NCBI GenBank assembly: GCA_903902325.1
Contig: CAIUUO010000160.1
Span: 1-33,917 of the forward strand
Source of the DNA: an uncultured Bacteroidia bacterium
Lineage (GTDB): Bacteria > Bacteroidota > Bacteroidia > Bacteroidales > Prolixibacteraceae
Direction: 5' to 3'
DNA length: 33,917 nt
Shown here: piece by piece, positions 9,593-19,084 of the stretch
Position numbering within the stretch: position 1 is the stretch's first letter
How the letters are laid out: each line of letters opens with the position of its first letter
Notes under the pieces: model-generated
Told to the model about the DNA's origin: nothing
What the model saw: only the letters and a program-made list of their open reading frames with translations
Databases searched by the model: none
Program-made: the position numbers and the translations under genes

Positions 9593-12031
9593 TCAATAAA
9601 GTTCAAGTTCTTTCTTTTCGTAGGGGATTGGATACGCCGTAATCCAAACTTCTGGTTTAAATTCCGATACTCCATCCTTCATGACCATGATTACTGCTTC
9701 AATCTTTGCGCCCTTCATATCTTCTGTTAAAGGGAAATAGTAAGTGTAGTTTGAATCATCCATTGGAACGGCATGTTCCCATGCATTGCTTCTGTAAGAC
9801 ACACTTCTGTCGGGTGCACCTATCGGTCTGCCATTCACCCGTAGTGCAGCATAGGCGCCTTCATTCCCGTGTCGTCCATTCAAGGCAATTGCCAGATAAC
9901 TCCCTTTGGGTATCTCGTTCAGCTCAAATCTACTTTCAAATGCCTCTTTTGCTGTTACCTGCTGATATGGGCTAAACAGATTTGATGCACGCCAGTGGGC
10001 TCGATCTATTGGCTTTCCATTCAAAAATCCCTCAATCTCCAGAACCTTCTCAGGAGAGGAAGGGAATTTGATATAGCGTATGGGATACTCCCTCTCAAGA
10101 GGTATTATCATCACTTTTCCCGCAAGTATTAAAATTTGTGACCATGATTTCAAATCCTGCGATACCTGAACCTTGACCGCCTCTGTCGATTTTAAGGGTT
10201 GCAGTTCCTGTTCATCGCCTATGATAATTTTAAGGCTATCCATCGGCGTTAACTCACCCAGATCCACACGAAGGGAGCCACCATTGATGCGGTATTCGGT
10301 TTTCACTTGTCTGTGGCTGGGATAGAATGAGGTTTTCAGATCTCCATCGAACAGGTATCGATCCCATAATCCGCGATCCACAAATGTTTGCTGATGGAGA
10401 AACGCATCCCTGGCCTTTTGAACCTGGGGAATATTGGTTGGGCCTGACCTATGCAGCGATCTGACCTCAAGTGCATTGTTGTCGGCTGCAAAACAAGTAG
10501 CCTCATAGAGACTTTCGGCATCTGAAGGTACTGCCACTGAGACAAAGTCACTCAGTTTGCGGTGGTATTTTTCTTTCAAAGTGCTTCCTCCGAATGCGAT
10601 TTGAACAGTCTTACCTTTCAGTATTCCATTGATCTCTTTGCCATCAAGAATAGCATGACCAAATCTTCTGCCTGTTTTGTTCAGTAATATTTTCTTTGTC
10701 TCCCCCGGAAAGCCGAGTAAATTAATCTTCACTGGCTTCCCCACAACATCTCTGGAGATTTCATAATCGCATCCATCAATGGAAGTTTCATTTTGTTTTT
10801 CTGAAGTGGCCAGCAGGAGGGAGGAACGGAATGGCAATATCTCAACTTCCGCAATCTGTCCGGGTTTGAATCGTCCAATCAGTTTTTCAATTGGATGAAT
10901 TTGTCTGAGTTCTATCACGGAACCTTTCCTTATTCCAATCTCTCCATCCAATCTAATTTTCCTGAGAACCGGTTCCCAGCTTAGGTTCTTCATGGTAATC
11001 AGCCGGGTGGTGTTGTCTCCACGTGAGACTGCATCCTCCCCATATTGTTCTTTGGGAAGGATGATCCCATTGACAAGTATTTCTTTGTACTTCTTGGTAA
11101 GATTAAATATCCTCGCTAGTTTGGGATATTCATTGTCGCGCAGGAACCAAGGATTGCCGTAGATCTCCGGTGCAAGCACAAGGTTACGGTTAAAGGCCTG
11201 GAGGACCAGGTCGTCCTCCCAGTAATCGAGGCAGGAGGAAAGGCAAACACCATGATCTTCAGTCAGACGGTGCAAGCCTGGAACCAGTTTCCTGGAAAGC
11301 GCTCCTTCTCTGTGGTGCGTGGCAGTCTGGCTGTTGGTCAAATGCGTATCGATGTAGGTCTCTTTGCCGCCAAGCAAAAAAGTAGTGGCATGTTTAATGC
11401 CTTCTTCGCCGAGGTTAAGTCTGTGATTTAGCAGTATCAGATCGGGACTGTATTGACGGCATTTAGTCATCATCCGGATGAAGGCATCTTGTTTATTGGT
11501 CCGCAAATCTCCGCAAACCGCATCAAATTTGAACAATTCAAAATGGTAATCTCGGCAAAGAGAGACCATCATGTCAATTCTTTGCTTCTCCTCCGCGGGC
11601 GAATTGCCAAATCCGTCTGGTCCTCCCCAAATTCCCAACCGGGTGTTCATCAGTCCGGCTTTCGAGGCCAAAGGTGAAAATCCATTGGGAAATTGAGTTT
11701 TAAACCTGGCAGAATGGTTTGAACCATAAGAACCTGAACCATCGATTGCACCTGCATCTAAAGCATAAATATCCAGGTTCATTCCGTACTCATCATGCAG
11801 CCATTGAAAGAGCTCCAGGTTGATAAGTGTTTGTTCCTCAGTAGTCCCTTCGTTCGTATTGTTGATCCAGGAGAAATACTCTGATCTGGACGGAGTTTTC
11901 TCATCCGCTCCGGGAAATAACTTGATTTTTTGTTGGGAAAATCCTTTGGATGCAATGGACAGCAGGATGAATAGACAGATCAGACTACAACTGAAGAATT
12001 TATGTTTTGTAAGACATATCAGTTTCGCCAT
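9593..12031 (-). CDS. Large secreted GH-D/GH36-like protein with C-terminal carbohydrate-binding-type domain
   Basis: The open frame begins at 12061 (822 residues); the ATG at 12031 (MAKLICLTKHKF) directly precedes the signal sequence (SLICLFILLSIASKGFSQ) and is preferred (812 residues). The N-terminal half has TIM-barrel strands typical of alpha-galactosidase-like proteins: LDIYALDAGAIDG, RLGIWGGPDGFG and LFKFDAVCGDLR. Asp180 (long numbering) in FKFDAV occupies the position of a GH-D nucleophile. A beta domain follows at about 370-470, and residues about 560-690 (SLRVDLGEL, VKVQVSQDLKSWSQ, YPIRYIKFPS) resemble an F5/8 type C or discoidin-like glycan-binding module. A further beta domain ends the protein. 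It directly follows susD and is likely a principal enzyme of the locus. The family is not certain. Confidence 0.68.
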   Translation of the reverse strand: MAKLICLTKHKFFSCSLICLFILLSIASKGFSQQKIKLFPGADEKTPSRSEYFSWINNTNEGTTEEQTLINLELFQWLHDEYGMNLDIYALDAGAIDGSGSYGSNHSARFKTQFPNGFSPLASKAGLMNTRLGIWGGPDGFGNSPAEEKQRIDMMVSLCRDYHFELFKFDAVCGDLRTNKQDAFIRMMTKCRQYSPDLILLNHRLNLGEEGIKHATTFLLGGKETYIDTHLTNSQTATHHREGALSRKLVPGLHRLTEDHGVCLSSCLDYWEDDLVLQAFNRNLVLAPEIYGNPWFLRDNEYPKLARIFNLTKKYKEILVNGIILPKEQYGEDAVSRGDNTTRLITMKNLSWEPVLRKIRLDGEIGIRKGSVIELRQIHPIEKLIGRFKPGQIAEVEILPFRSSLLLATSEKQNETSIDGCDYEISRDVVGKPVKINLLGFPGETKKILLNKTGRRFGHAILDGKEINGILKGKTVQIAFGGSTLKEKYHRKLSDFVSVAVPSDAESLYEATCFAADNNALEVRSLHRSGPTNIPQVQKARDAFLHQQTFVDRGLWDRYLFDGDLKTSFYPSHRQVKTEYRINGGSLRVDLGELTPMDSLKIIIGDEQELQPLKSTEAVKVQVSQDLKSWSQILILAGKVMIIPLEREYPIRYIKFPSSPEKVLEIEGFLNGKPIDRAHWRASNLFSPYQQVTAKEAFESRFELNEIPKGSYLAIALNGRHGNEGAYAALRVNGRPIGAPDRSVSYRSNAWEHAVPMDDSNYTYYFPLTEDMKGAKIEAVIMVMKDGVSEFKPEVWITAYPIPYEKKELELY

Positions 12032-12100
12032 GTGTTGAATTTTAAAATATGAGGGATGCATTTTCCTGCACCCCCCATAGAATTCTTAAATCGAAGTTTA

Positions 12101-13516
12101 CTAATAACCCGGATTCTGTTTTATTACATTCGGATTTTGATCAATTACCGTTTGTGGAATTGGAAGTAGCAATTGCCAACTTGCAATTGTTTTCCCTTTA
12201 ATTGCAGATATTACAGTAAGTGCACGATTTGTTCTCTTCAGATCAAACCAACGTTGAAATTCAAGAGACAATTCAACCCGACGTTCATGCTCAATCGCCA
12301 AATCCAACGTAGGATATTTCGCGGTTGGATAGCCTGCAGTTCCCCATTCAGGAACACCCGCTCTGCGTCTTACCTGGTTAAGATAGGTTGCATCTTGTGT
12401 GAGTTCAGCATATAATAACAAAACGTCAGCATACCGAAGGACAATAAAATTATTTTCGCCATATCTGGTACTACCAACAACTACAGCATCCACATCGGTC
12501 CATTTTTTAGGATATGCATAAGTTATATACACGCCTCCGTCGGTATAGCCTTGATTGATTGACAGATCTCTTCTTACATCGTTCGTTTCAAATTCATTCC
12601 ACAAACTGGGAATCACCGGATTTTGTCCACCACCGTAACAGATTTTTCCATCCGGGCAATAAGCCTGCCAGTACCTGCTTCCAGGTTTACCTACACCTCT
12701 AATAAACTGGATTTCAAACAATGCCTCTACACTATTTTCATGTTTTAAATCCCACAATTGGGAGTAAGATGGCAGAAGACTGTATTCCCCGGCATCGATT
12801 ACCTTCTTTAAATATATTTTGGCATTCGCTGCATCGCCTGTTGTTGCATAAACCTTTCCAAGCATTCCTTGCGCAGCACCTTTGGTGGCTTGTCCAACTC
12901 TTACTATTTTTGATAAGATAGGAAGATTCGCTTCTGCAAACACCAGGTCTGAAACAATTTGAGTATAAACTTCGGCTACCGGAGTTCGTGCAATGCTGTA
13001 ACTCTCTGCTACAGTTACCGGTTTAATTAACAACGGGACATCACCCCATAACCGAACCATATTGAAGTAATAGGTGGCTCTGAGAAACCTCATCTCAGCC
13101 TCATATTGTTTTTTCAAATTGTCACTGACCGATGAGCCTGGTAATTTGTCAATTATCTTATTAATGATGAACAATGAATTATAATAGGTATTCCAGTTAC
13201 TTGAAACAAATCCGTTGTTGGTCAGAGTAGTATAATTCAGTAACTGAAACTGCTCCTCACTATTGTTGGCTACATGATATAGCGTACAATTATCGGCCAT
13301 CTGTTCGGTATGAGATAAGACACCACCGTCAGGAGAATAAATATCATACAATGTCTTATAGGCACCATCAACAGCTGTTCTAAAGTCGGCTTCTGTGTTG
13401 AAAAAATTGTCTTCATTCATATTTGAAATAGGAGCCAAAGCCAAAAATTTATCAGAACATGATGATGAAAACAATAATAAACCAAGAATTGCAATTATGT
13501 ATTTTGATTTTTTCAT
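12101..13516 (-). CDS. susD: SusD/RagB-family glycan-binding lipoprotein
   Basis: This 471-residue protein begins with a lipoprotein signal (lipobox FSSSC, Cys20), predicting attachment to the outer membrane and surface exposure. Family features include the start ALAPISNMNEDNFFNTEADFRTAVDGAYKTLYD, the TPR-like helices with LKKQYEAEMRFLRATYYFNMVRLWGDVPL, and the end VELSLEFQRWFDLKRTN...LLPIPQTVIDQNPNVIKQNPGY. SusD proteins cap the SusC channel like a lid and deliver oligosaccharides to it. It lies 20 bp downstream of susC and shares the operon. The glycan bound cannot be read from the sequence. The symbol is used in the family sense. Confidence 0.95.
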   Translation of the reverse strand: MKKSKYIIAILGLLLFSSSCSDKFLALAPISNMNEDNFFNTEADFRTAVDGAYKTLYDIYSPDGGVLSHTEQMADNCTLYHVANNSEEQFQLLNYTTLTNNGFVSSNWNTYYNSLFIINKIIDKLPGSSVSDNLKKQYEAEMRFLRATYYFNMVRLWGDVPLLIKPVTVAESYSIARTPVAEVYTQIVSDLVFAEANLPILSKIVRVGQATKGAAQGMLGKVYATTGDAANAKIYLKKVIDAGEYSLLPSYSQLWDLKHENSVEALFEIQFIRGVGKPGSRYWQAYCPDGKICYGGGQNPVIPSLWNEFETNDVRRDLSINQGYTDGGVYITYAYPKKWTDVDAVVVGSTRYGENNFIVLRYADVLLLYAELTQDATYLNQVRRRAGVPEWGTAGYPTAKYPTLDLAIEHERRVELSLEFQRWFDLKRTNRALTVISAIKGKTIASWQLLLPIPQTVIDQNPNVIKQNPGY

Positions 13517-13536
13517 TTTCTCAATTTTTTATTCAA

Positions 13537-16500
13537 TTAAAAATTAATTTTCACTCCCATTGTGACAGTTCTGGGCATTGGAGTGGCACCATAATCGTTA
13601 CCTAGATCCAGTCCAGAAGCGAAAACACTGTTTTCAGGATCAAATCCAAGATGATAGTGAGTAAGAACGTATAGATTTTCTGCATTTACATAAACTCTGG
13701 CAGAGGCCATATGACTCCATGAAATTGCCCTGGCAGGTAAATTATAGCCAAATTGTACATTGCGGATACGCAGGAAGGAACCATCCTCCACCCAGTAAGA
13801 GGAAAATGCAGATTGTAGGGCATTGTATGTGAGCATAGGTTTAAAGAATGTCCCATCGCCCGGATCACTGGCAGATTTCCAGTAATTAGCAACTACCGCA
13901 TACTGATTCCTTCCTCCATTATAGGTTTTAGAGAACCTCGCTTGACTATTCATTATCTCATTACCGACTTGTCCTTGCAAAGTGAAACTGAAGTCAAAAC
14001 CTTTGTATTTAAATGTATTGGTCAATCCAAAAGTAAAATCAGGTTGCGCATTGCCGATGGTAGTCCTGTCATTCGCATCAATTTTTCCATCCCCATTAAC
14101 ATCGCGAATTCTTGGATCTCCCGGGGTTGCCAATGCAGCGTGCGGATAACTATTCAATTCGTTTTGATTCATGAAAACGCCATCAAAAATATATCCGTAG
14201 AAATTGGCGATCGGTTGACCGATTTCTGTCTTGGTACTTCCCCAGTTGTTCGAATAAATTGGTGCCCCATCAGGTCCCAATTCCATTACCTTATTTCTAT
14301 TAGTCGAAATATTAAAATCGGTATTCCATTTGAAGTCACCAATCAGGTTTTTTGTCGAAATTAAAAATTCAAAACCCTTGTTCTGAAGTTTTCCAATATT
14401 TGTCAGTTGCGAAGTAAATCCTGTTATTGCCGGAACAGGGACATTAAGTAACATGTCTCTTGTAACAGATTGGTAATAATCTGCTTCCAGGTAAATCCGA
14501 TTCGCAAATAATCCGACATTCAGTCCCAGATCCCACTGTCCTGTTTTCTCCCATTTCAAATCCGGGTTTGCAATGGTATTGACATACAATCCAGGTTCAG
14601 CATTTACACCCCAGGCATATTGAGATTGCCCAAGAAGACCAACTGAACCATAATTAGGGATAAGGTTATTACCGGTAACACCATAACTAAGTCTAAGTTT
14701 CAGATTGTCAATCCACTTTACTGATTTCATGAAATCTTCTTCTGTCAACCTCCATCCCGCAGACGCGGAAGGGAAATAGCCCCATTTGGTATTTTCTCCA
14801 AATCGAGAACTTCCATCACGCCTTATAGTTCCCGTTAATAAGTATTTGCTTTGGTAGGTATAGTTTACCCTTCCAATGTAGGATAGCAGGCTCCACTCAG
14901 TTGCTGAAGAAGAAAAACTTGTGGCAGTGGTAGCTGCATTCAAAGTATGGACCTGATCATTTGGGAAACCAGTCGCAAGAATATTTCCGCTTTCATAATG
15001 ATCTTTTTGTGCCGTAAATCCCGCAAAAGCATTGATTGAATGTTTACCTATTGTCTTATTATAACTGACCGTATTTTCTGACAGCCAGTTAAAGTGGTAA
15101 TCATGAGAATAATATGCCCTCGAATCAGGTAATTGATCCCATCCATAACCAGCTTTATTATACAAATAAGCGCTGTAAACGGAATAATCGATTGAAGTAC
15201 TTATTGCAGATTTAAAAGTGAAATCAGGTAGAAATTTCCATTCAATGAACAGATTGGATAAAGTATTTAATGACTGATTCAGTCTGTCCATCTCACGGGT
15301 ATGAACATATGGATGACAATAGGCTATGCCATACGGCAGAAAGCGGCTCCATGTAGAGTTAGGATCAAATGGCCCTCCTAAATTACCGTTTTCATTGTAT
15401 ACCGGATAAATTGGAGTATCCTGTAAAGAATTACTTACTGATGATTGCTTCCCGATCTCAGGTGTCATGTTATATCCTACCATTGGATTCTCATCCCTTT
15501 TGGTTAGAAGAATGTTTGTTCCAATTGTCAAATCGGAAGTAATCTTATGCGTTAGGTTAGCTCTCAGTGTATAACGGCGAAAATCATTTCTGTCAACTAT
15601 TCCCTGTTGATTAAGGAAACTGGATGAAATCATAAATTTGGTTTTATCATTACCTCCATACATTGAAAAGGAAAAGTTATCAGTGTTGCCAACACGAAAT
15701 ATCACATCCTGCCAATTAGTTGTCGCAAATTTTCCTGGATCACTTAGGAATTCAGGAGGAACCTGGTAGGTAAGTGGTCTTGCGCTGTTTGGATCGCTGG
15801 CTTTACCGCCTTTATCAGCAATCCATGAATTGTTATGAGCGTCCACATAAAATTGGATGTATTGTTGAGAATTCATCATGTCAATTTTATTCAGAAGCTT
15901 GGACACACCATGCTCATAGTTTACTTCAATGTTTGTTTTGCCTGTTTTACCGGATTTAGTAGTAATCAAAACAACACCGTTTGATCCTCTGGATCCGTAT
16001 ATGGCTGCTGAAGAGGCATCTTTCAGAATTTCCATTGATTCAATATCACTGGGATTCAAAAAGTTCAAGTTGGCGCCTTCAATCGGAATTCCATCAATTA
16101 CATATAAAGGGCTTGTTCCGGAAGTAATGGATGCTGCTCCCCTAATTTTGACGGTTGGTGAATATCCTGCTGTTCCATCTGTTTGCAGAATTTGTACCCC
16201 TGCCACTTTACCGGCCAATGATGGGATTACATTATTTTTAGAACGATCCTTCAAATCATCAGATGTAACTTTTGAAATTGCACCTGTTAAATCACTTTTT
16301 TTAGCGGTACCATAACCAATGGCAACTACTTCTTCGATACCAACTGTCTCTTCACTCATCACAACATTGATGGAAGTCTGTGTTCCTACTTTCACCTCCT
16401 CTGCCTTCATTCCCACAAAAGAGAATATGAGTGTGGCATTTTCAGGAATATCCGAGAAGGAGTACTTCCCGCTGTTGTCAGTAATTACACCGATGGTTGT

Positions 16501-16977
16501 CCCTTTAACCACAACAGAGACGCCGGGAAGGGTGCTTCCCGTCGAGTCGGTGACTTTCCCTGAAACCTTTTTCTGCTGCTGGGTGGGAGCCTCTTTGCTT
16601 TCCCCCTGCAACTGACTATTTATAAGCATAATCTGCCGATCCTTGATCGAATAGGTAATATCCGTATTCTCGAATAACTTGTCGAGAATTTGGCTGACAA
16701 GTTGTCCCTCAACAACGATATCTACTTTTCTGTCAACATCTACCATGCCTTTGTTATACATGAAATAGAATTCGGAACTCTTCTCTATCCGGTCGATAAC
16801 TTCCTCTACCCTTGCATTTTTCATGTCGAGGTTTAGCCTGGTTTGCTGGGAATAGGTATTCACAGCAAAGGCTTGGGATAATGAAAGAAATAAGACAAAA
16901 ATGGTAAAACGCATCATCTTAAGCATTTTTAACAGGCCAATACTTTCCATCAGCCCATAAGTTCTGGTTTTTTTCAT
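13537..16977 (-). CDS. susC: SusC/RagA-family TonB-dependent transporter with STN signalling domain
   Basis: This is a 1146-residue outer-membrane transporter. In order it has a signal region (to about Ala38), an STN domain (about 46-118; LNLDMKNARVEEVIDRIEKSSEF), a CarboxypepD_reg-like domain (about 138-207; GKVTDSTGSTLPGVSVVVKGT), a TonB-box-like stretch with EEVVAIGYG (215-223), a plug (about 225-345, with SRGSNGVVLITTKSG) and a 22-strand barrel ending in TVTMGVKINF. The STN domain touches FecR-type anti-sigma factors in the periplasm, so this is a signal-transducing SusC. It fits the adjacent upstream FecR and ECF sigma genes: transport of the glycan would also activate the sigma factor. 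It pairs with the downstream SusD. Confidence 0.96.
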   Translation of the reverse strand: MKKTRTYGLMESIGLLKMLKMMRFTIFVLFLSLSQAFAVNTYSQQTRLNLDMKNARVEEVIDRIEKSSEFYFMYNKGMVDVDRKVDIVVEGQLVSQILDKLFENTDITYSIKDRQIMLINSQLQGESKEAPTQQQKKVSGKVTDSTGSTLPGVSVVVKGTTIGVITDNSGKYSFSDIPENATLIFSFVGMKAEEVKVGTQTSINVVMSEETVGIEEVVAIGYGTAKKSDLTGAISKVTSDDLKDRSKNNVIPSLAGKVAGVQILQTDGTAGYSPTVKIRGAASITSGTSPLYVIDGIPIEGANLNFLNPSDIESMEILKDASSAAIYGSRGSNGVVLITTKSGKTGKTNIEVNYEHGVSKLLNKIDMMNSQQYIQFYVDAHNNSWIADKGGKASDPNSARPLTYQVPPEFLSDPGKFATTNWQDVIFRVGNTDNFSFSMYGGNDKTKFMISSSFLNQQGIVDRNDFRRYTLRANLTHKITSDLTIGTNILLTKRDENPMVGYNMTPEIGKQSSVSNSLQDTPIYPVYNENGNLGGPFDPNSTWSRFLPYGIAYCHPYVHTREMDRLNQSLNTLSNLFIEWKFLPDFTFKSAISTSIDYSVYSAYLYNKAGYGWDQLPDSRAYYSHDYHFNWLSENTVSYNKTIGKHSINAFAGFTAQKDHYESGNILATGFPNDQVHTLNAATTATSFSSSATEWSLLSYIGRVNYTYQSKYLLTGTIRRDGSSRFGENTKWGYFPSASAGWRLTEEDFMKSVKWIDNLKLRLSYGVTGNNLIPNYGSVGLLGQSQYAWGVNAEPGLYVNTIANPDLKWEKTGQWDLGLNVGLFANRIYLEADYYQSVTRDMLLNVPVPAITGFTSQLTNIGKLQNKGFEFLISTKNLIGDFKWNTDFNISTNRNKVMELGPDGAPIYSNNWGSTKTEIGQPIANFYGYIFDGVFMNQNELNSYPHAALATPGDPRIRDVNGDGKIDANDRTTIGNAQPDFTFGLTNTFKYKGFDFSFTLQGQVGNEIMNSQARFSKTYNGGRNQYAVVANYWKSASDPGDGTFFKPMLTYNALQSAFSSYWVEDGSFLRIRNVQFGYNLPARAISWSHMASARVYVNAENLYVLTHYHLGFDPENSVFASGLDLGNDYGATPMPRTVTMGVKINF

Positions 16978-17027
16978 AAATTTGTTTTTGTGGATTACTA
17001 CTTCTCAAAGTTTAATTCTACAACTCA

Positions 17028-17057
17028 ACAGGGTAGGTAGTGCAAATACCTCCCTGT
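17028..17057. other. Hairpin in the FecR-SusC intergenic region
   Basis: An inverted repeat, ACAGGGTAGGTA (17028-17039) against TACCTCCCTGT (17047-17057), forms an 11-bp stem with one bulged base and a 7-base loop. Read on the plus strand it is followed by six T residues, which looks like a terminator for antisense transcription. In the direction of the operon (minus) it lies in the susC leader about 50-80 bases before the start codon and has no T run, so it is more likely an RNA structure affecting susC mRNA level or processing. Its function is not established. Confidence 0.4.
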
Positions 17058-17099
17058 TTTTTCATTTTCTCAGCATAGGCAAACGATATTTTGGCATTG

Positions 17100-18134
17100 T
17101 TAGTTATTGGTTTTTAGCCACATCTCAATTTTACTGCTCGTAAAAGTGCTGTCAGCTTGTTTTTCCCGTTTATGAATATTATATTTTATGGGTGCGACCG
17201 TTGATAACATCTTGCAGATTTCGTCAATATTTTCATCCAGGAAGGTAGCCCGGAAAATGGATGATTTTAATGAATCACCATGGAGTATGATTTCTGTGTT
17301 GTATTTCCGCTCCAGTCTCCTGGCAATTTCTGACATCGGAACATTTTTAAATACCAAAAAGCCATCCTTCCAACTGGTGTAACTCTTTGAATCAATGTGG
17401 GATTTGACCAATTCTTTCGTCATTTTATTGAATACCATCTGTTGATCAGGTTCAAGTTCTCCTTCAACGTGATCTACCTTATCCAGTAGAAGAACTTTTC
17501 CACGTTCCAGAATTACTTCAGCTGTAGATTCATTCTCATAGGCAATTACATTGAATTGAGTGCCAACCACCTTCACATTGAAGTATGGTGTAATGACCCG
17601 AAATGCGCTGGTATTGAGATGAACAACATCAAACCAGGCTTCACCGGAAACTTCGACTTTTCTGTCCTTTTTAAAATTAATAGGATATTTGATCATGGAT
17701 CCGCTATTAAGCCAACCAACAGAACCATCGGGAAGTTTGAATTTGGTCCTTGATCCCAGCGGTGAGTGAATTTCTGCCCAGGAATCTTCATTCTCAGGAG
17801 TGTTGGCCTTTTCATAGGCTAAGATTGCGATGGTTATCAAGGCTGGGATCAGCAATATGGCTGCTACTCTGGAGAACAATTGATAGACGACATGAATTGT
17901 TTTGGCCTTTTGCGGATGCCCGCTTTCTATCTGCTGATGCAATTTTACCAGAAGCCGATCCAATTGAAACTGGTGTGCATCTGAAGGCTGGGTTCGATTC
18001 CAGTCATCCTCCATTTCGTGAATGAACGCTTCATCCAATTCATCCTTTTTAAAACCTGCCGAAACTGACAGATAGTCATTGAATGAAAATTTGTCTGTGG
18101 CGAAGCGTCTTATTTTTTCTCTTTTTGCGTCCAT
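17100..18134 (-). CDS. fecR: FecR-type anti-sigma factor
   Basis: This 344-residue single-pass protein has an N-terminal cytoplasmic domain of about 85 residues (with MEDDWNRTQPSD), a transmembrane segment (about 86-107; SRVAAILLIPALITIAILAY), a periplasmic FecR domain (about 117-215; HSPLGSRTKFKLPDGSVGWLNSGSMIKYP is split across its start) and a C-terminal DUF4974-type STN-like domain (about 250-325; FKNVPMSEIARRLERKYN). It would hold the ECF sigma factor inactive until the STN domain of SusC signals ligand. It lies between the sigma gene (112 bp upstream) and susC (122 bp downstream), the standard order for this regulatory module in Bacteroidota. Confidence 0.94.
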   Translation of the reverse strand: MDAKREKIRRFATDKFSFNDYLSVSAGFKKDELDEAFIHEMEDDWNRTQPSDAHQFQLDRLLVKLHQQIESGHPQKAKTIHVVYQLFSRVAAILLIPALITIAILAYEKANTPENEDSWAEIHSPLGSRTKFKLPDGSVGWLNSGSMIKYPINFKKDRKVEVSGEAWFDVVHLNTSAFRVITPYFNVKVVGTQFNVIAYENESTAEVILERGKVLLLDKVDHVEGELEPDQQMVFNKMTKELVKSHIDSKSYTSWKDGFLVFKNVPMSEIARRLERKYNTEIILHGDSLKSSIFRATFLDENIDEICKMLSTVAPIKYNIHKREKQADSTFTSSKIEMWLKTNN

Positions 18135-18246
18135 GATGTCTATTATGTCCTTTTGAGATCATTTTCCACTATTCAAAATCTGAAAAAATATTTTTATTTT
18201 TTCAGGAAAATTTACAACACTAATAATCAAGGGTTAAGCAAGGTGT

Positions 18247-18840
18247 TCAAATGGAAATAAAAAGAATAAAGAAAAGCAGACCTGCCAATTTTTCTTTCTT
18301 AAGTTCCTCCTGGATTTGTTTCTGTGCCGAGGCTAACTGGTTTTCAACAGTATTGGGAGAGATCCCAAGTTCTTCAGCAATCTGCTTGACCGATAAGCCA
18401 TCATATTTTCTCTTGACAAAGATTTCTTTACGCCTTTTGGGTAAAGCGTTAATATAGGTTTCAACCTTCTCCAAAAGAAATTTGTAATCAATAATCTGAT
18501 CCAATTTATTTTCCTGTTGAAGAAGGGAATAGATCAAATCGTCCTTATAGGTATTGTCCCTGGCTTTTTTAAGAAAATATTTCTTGATGATGTTGTAGGC
18601 GATAGTAAAAATGTAGGAATTGAAAGATTGATCCGGCTTCAGTCCATCTCTCTTGTCCCAGATATAAAGAAACACCTCCTGAACCACCTCTTCTGCCTCT
18701 TCATTCGACTTCAGGTACTTCAAGGAAAAACTGAACAAACGGGAAGAGTACTTGTTGAACAAGTCATCAAATGCCTTTACATCACCTTTCTGCAAGTTTT
18801 CGACGGCCAAATGATCGTTATGTCTGAGAGGTATATTCAA
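18247..18840 (-). CDS. ECF sigma factor (FecI-like, sigma-70 family)
   Basis: This 197-residue protein has region 2 (about 18-80; DVKAFDDLFNKYSSRLFSF, then EEVVQEVFLYIWDKRD) and region 4 (about 130-185; LPKRRKEIFVKRKYDGLSVKQIAEELGISPNTVENQL), the layout of ECF sigma factors. It should direct transcription of the downstream susCD operon once released by FecR. The start codon appears to be TTG at 18840: an in-frame stop (TAA) lies immediately upstream and there is no in-frame ATG before region 2. The C-terminus carries a short hydrophobic tail (LAGLLFFILFISI) that might contribute to membrane or anti-sigma contact. A -7 box is seen just upstream. Confidence 0.94.
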   Translation of the reverse strand: MNIPLRHNDHLAVENLQKGDVKAFDDLFNKYSSRLFSFSLKYLKSNEEAEEVVQEVFLYIWDKRDGLKPDQSFNSYIFTIAYNIIKKYFLKKARDNTYKDDLIYSLLQQENKLDQIIDYKFLLEKVETYINALPKRRKEIFVKRKYDGLSVKQIAEELGISPNTVENQLASAQKQIQEELKKEKLAGLLFFILFISI

Positions 18841-18863
18841 TTAATAGTTTGTTGTTTGGAAAT

Positions 18864-18871
18864 CAAAATTA
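18864..18871 (-). promoter_or_regulatory. Candidate -7 box for the sigma factor gene
   Basis: On the minus strand this reads TAATTTTG, an exact match to the Bacteroidota -7 consensus TAnnTTTG. Transcription would begin about 7 bases further on, giving a short leader before the TTG start at 18840. No clear -33 TTG is visible at the expected distance. The surrounding 18841-19084 region holds no gene and separates the PUL from the divergent toxin-antitoxin pair. Confidence 0.45.
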
Positions 18872-19084
18872 GAGAAAATAATGAATAAATAGTTTCTACT
18901 GTTAGTTGCAATGGTTGCGACGATGTATAAATTGACATCGTTGCGCTGTTTGATCAGTTCGTTTCTAATTTTTAACGGTACAATAATAATATTCCTGGGC
19001 TGATGATATAGTTTCTCCAGTCTGGATATTTGTCCAGCTTTTCCTCCATTGTGCTCAGAGTAAAGAAAATTTGTATATTTGAAT

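Noticed and set aside
19074-19081. Exact -7 box TATATTTG in front of the MNT gene
   Set aside because: It ends only three bases before the ATG at 19085, so transcription would start inside the coding sequence. It is likely a chance match, unless the message begins elsewhere.
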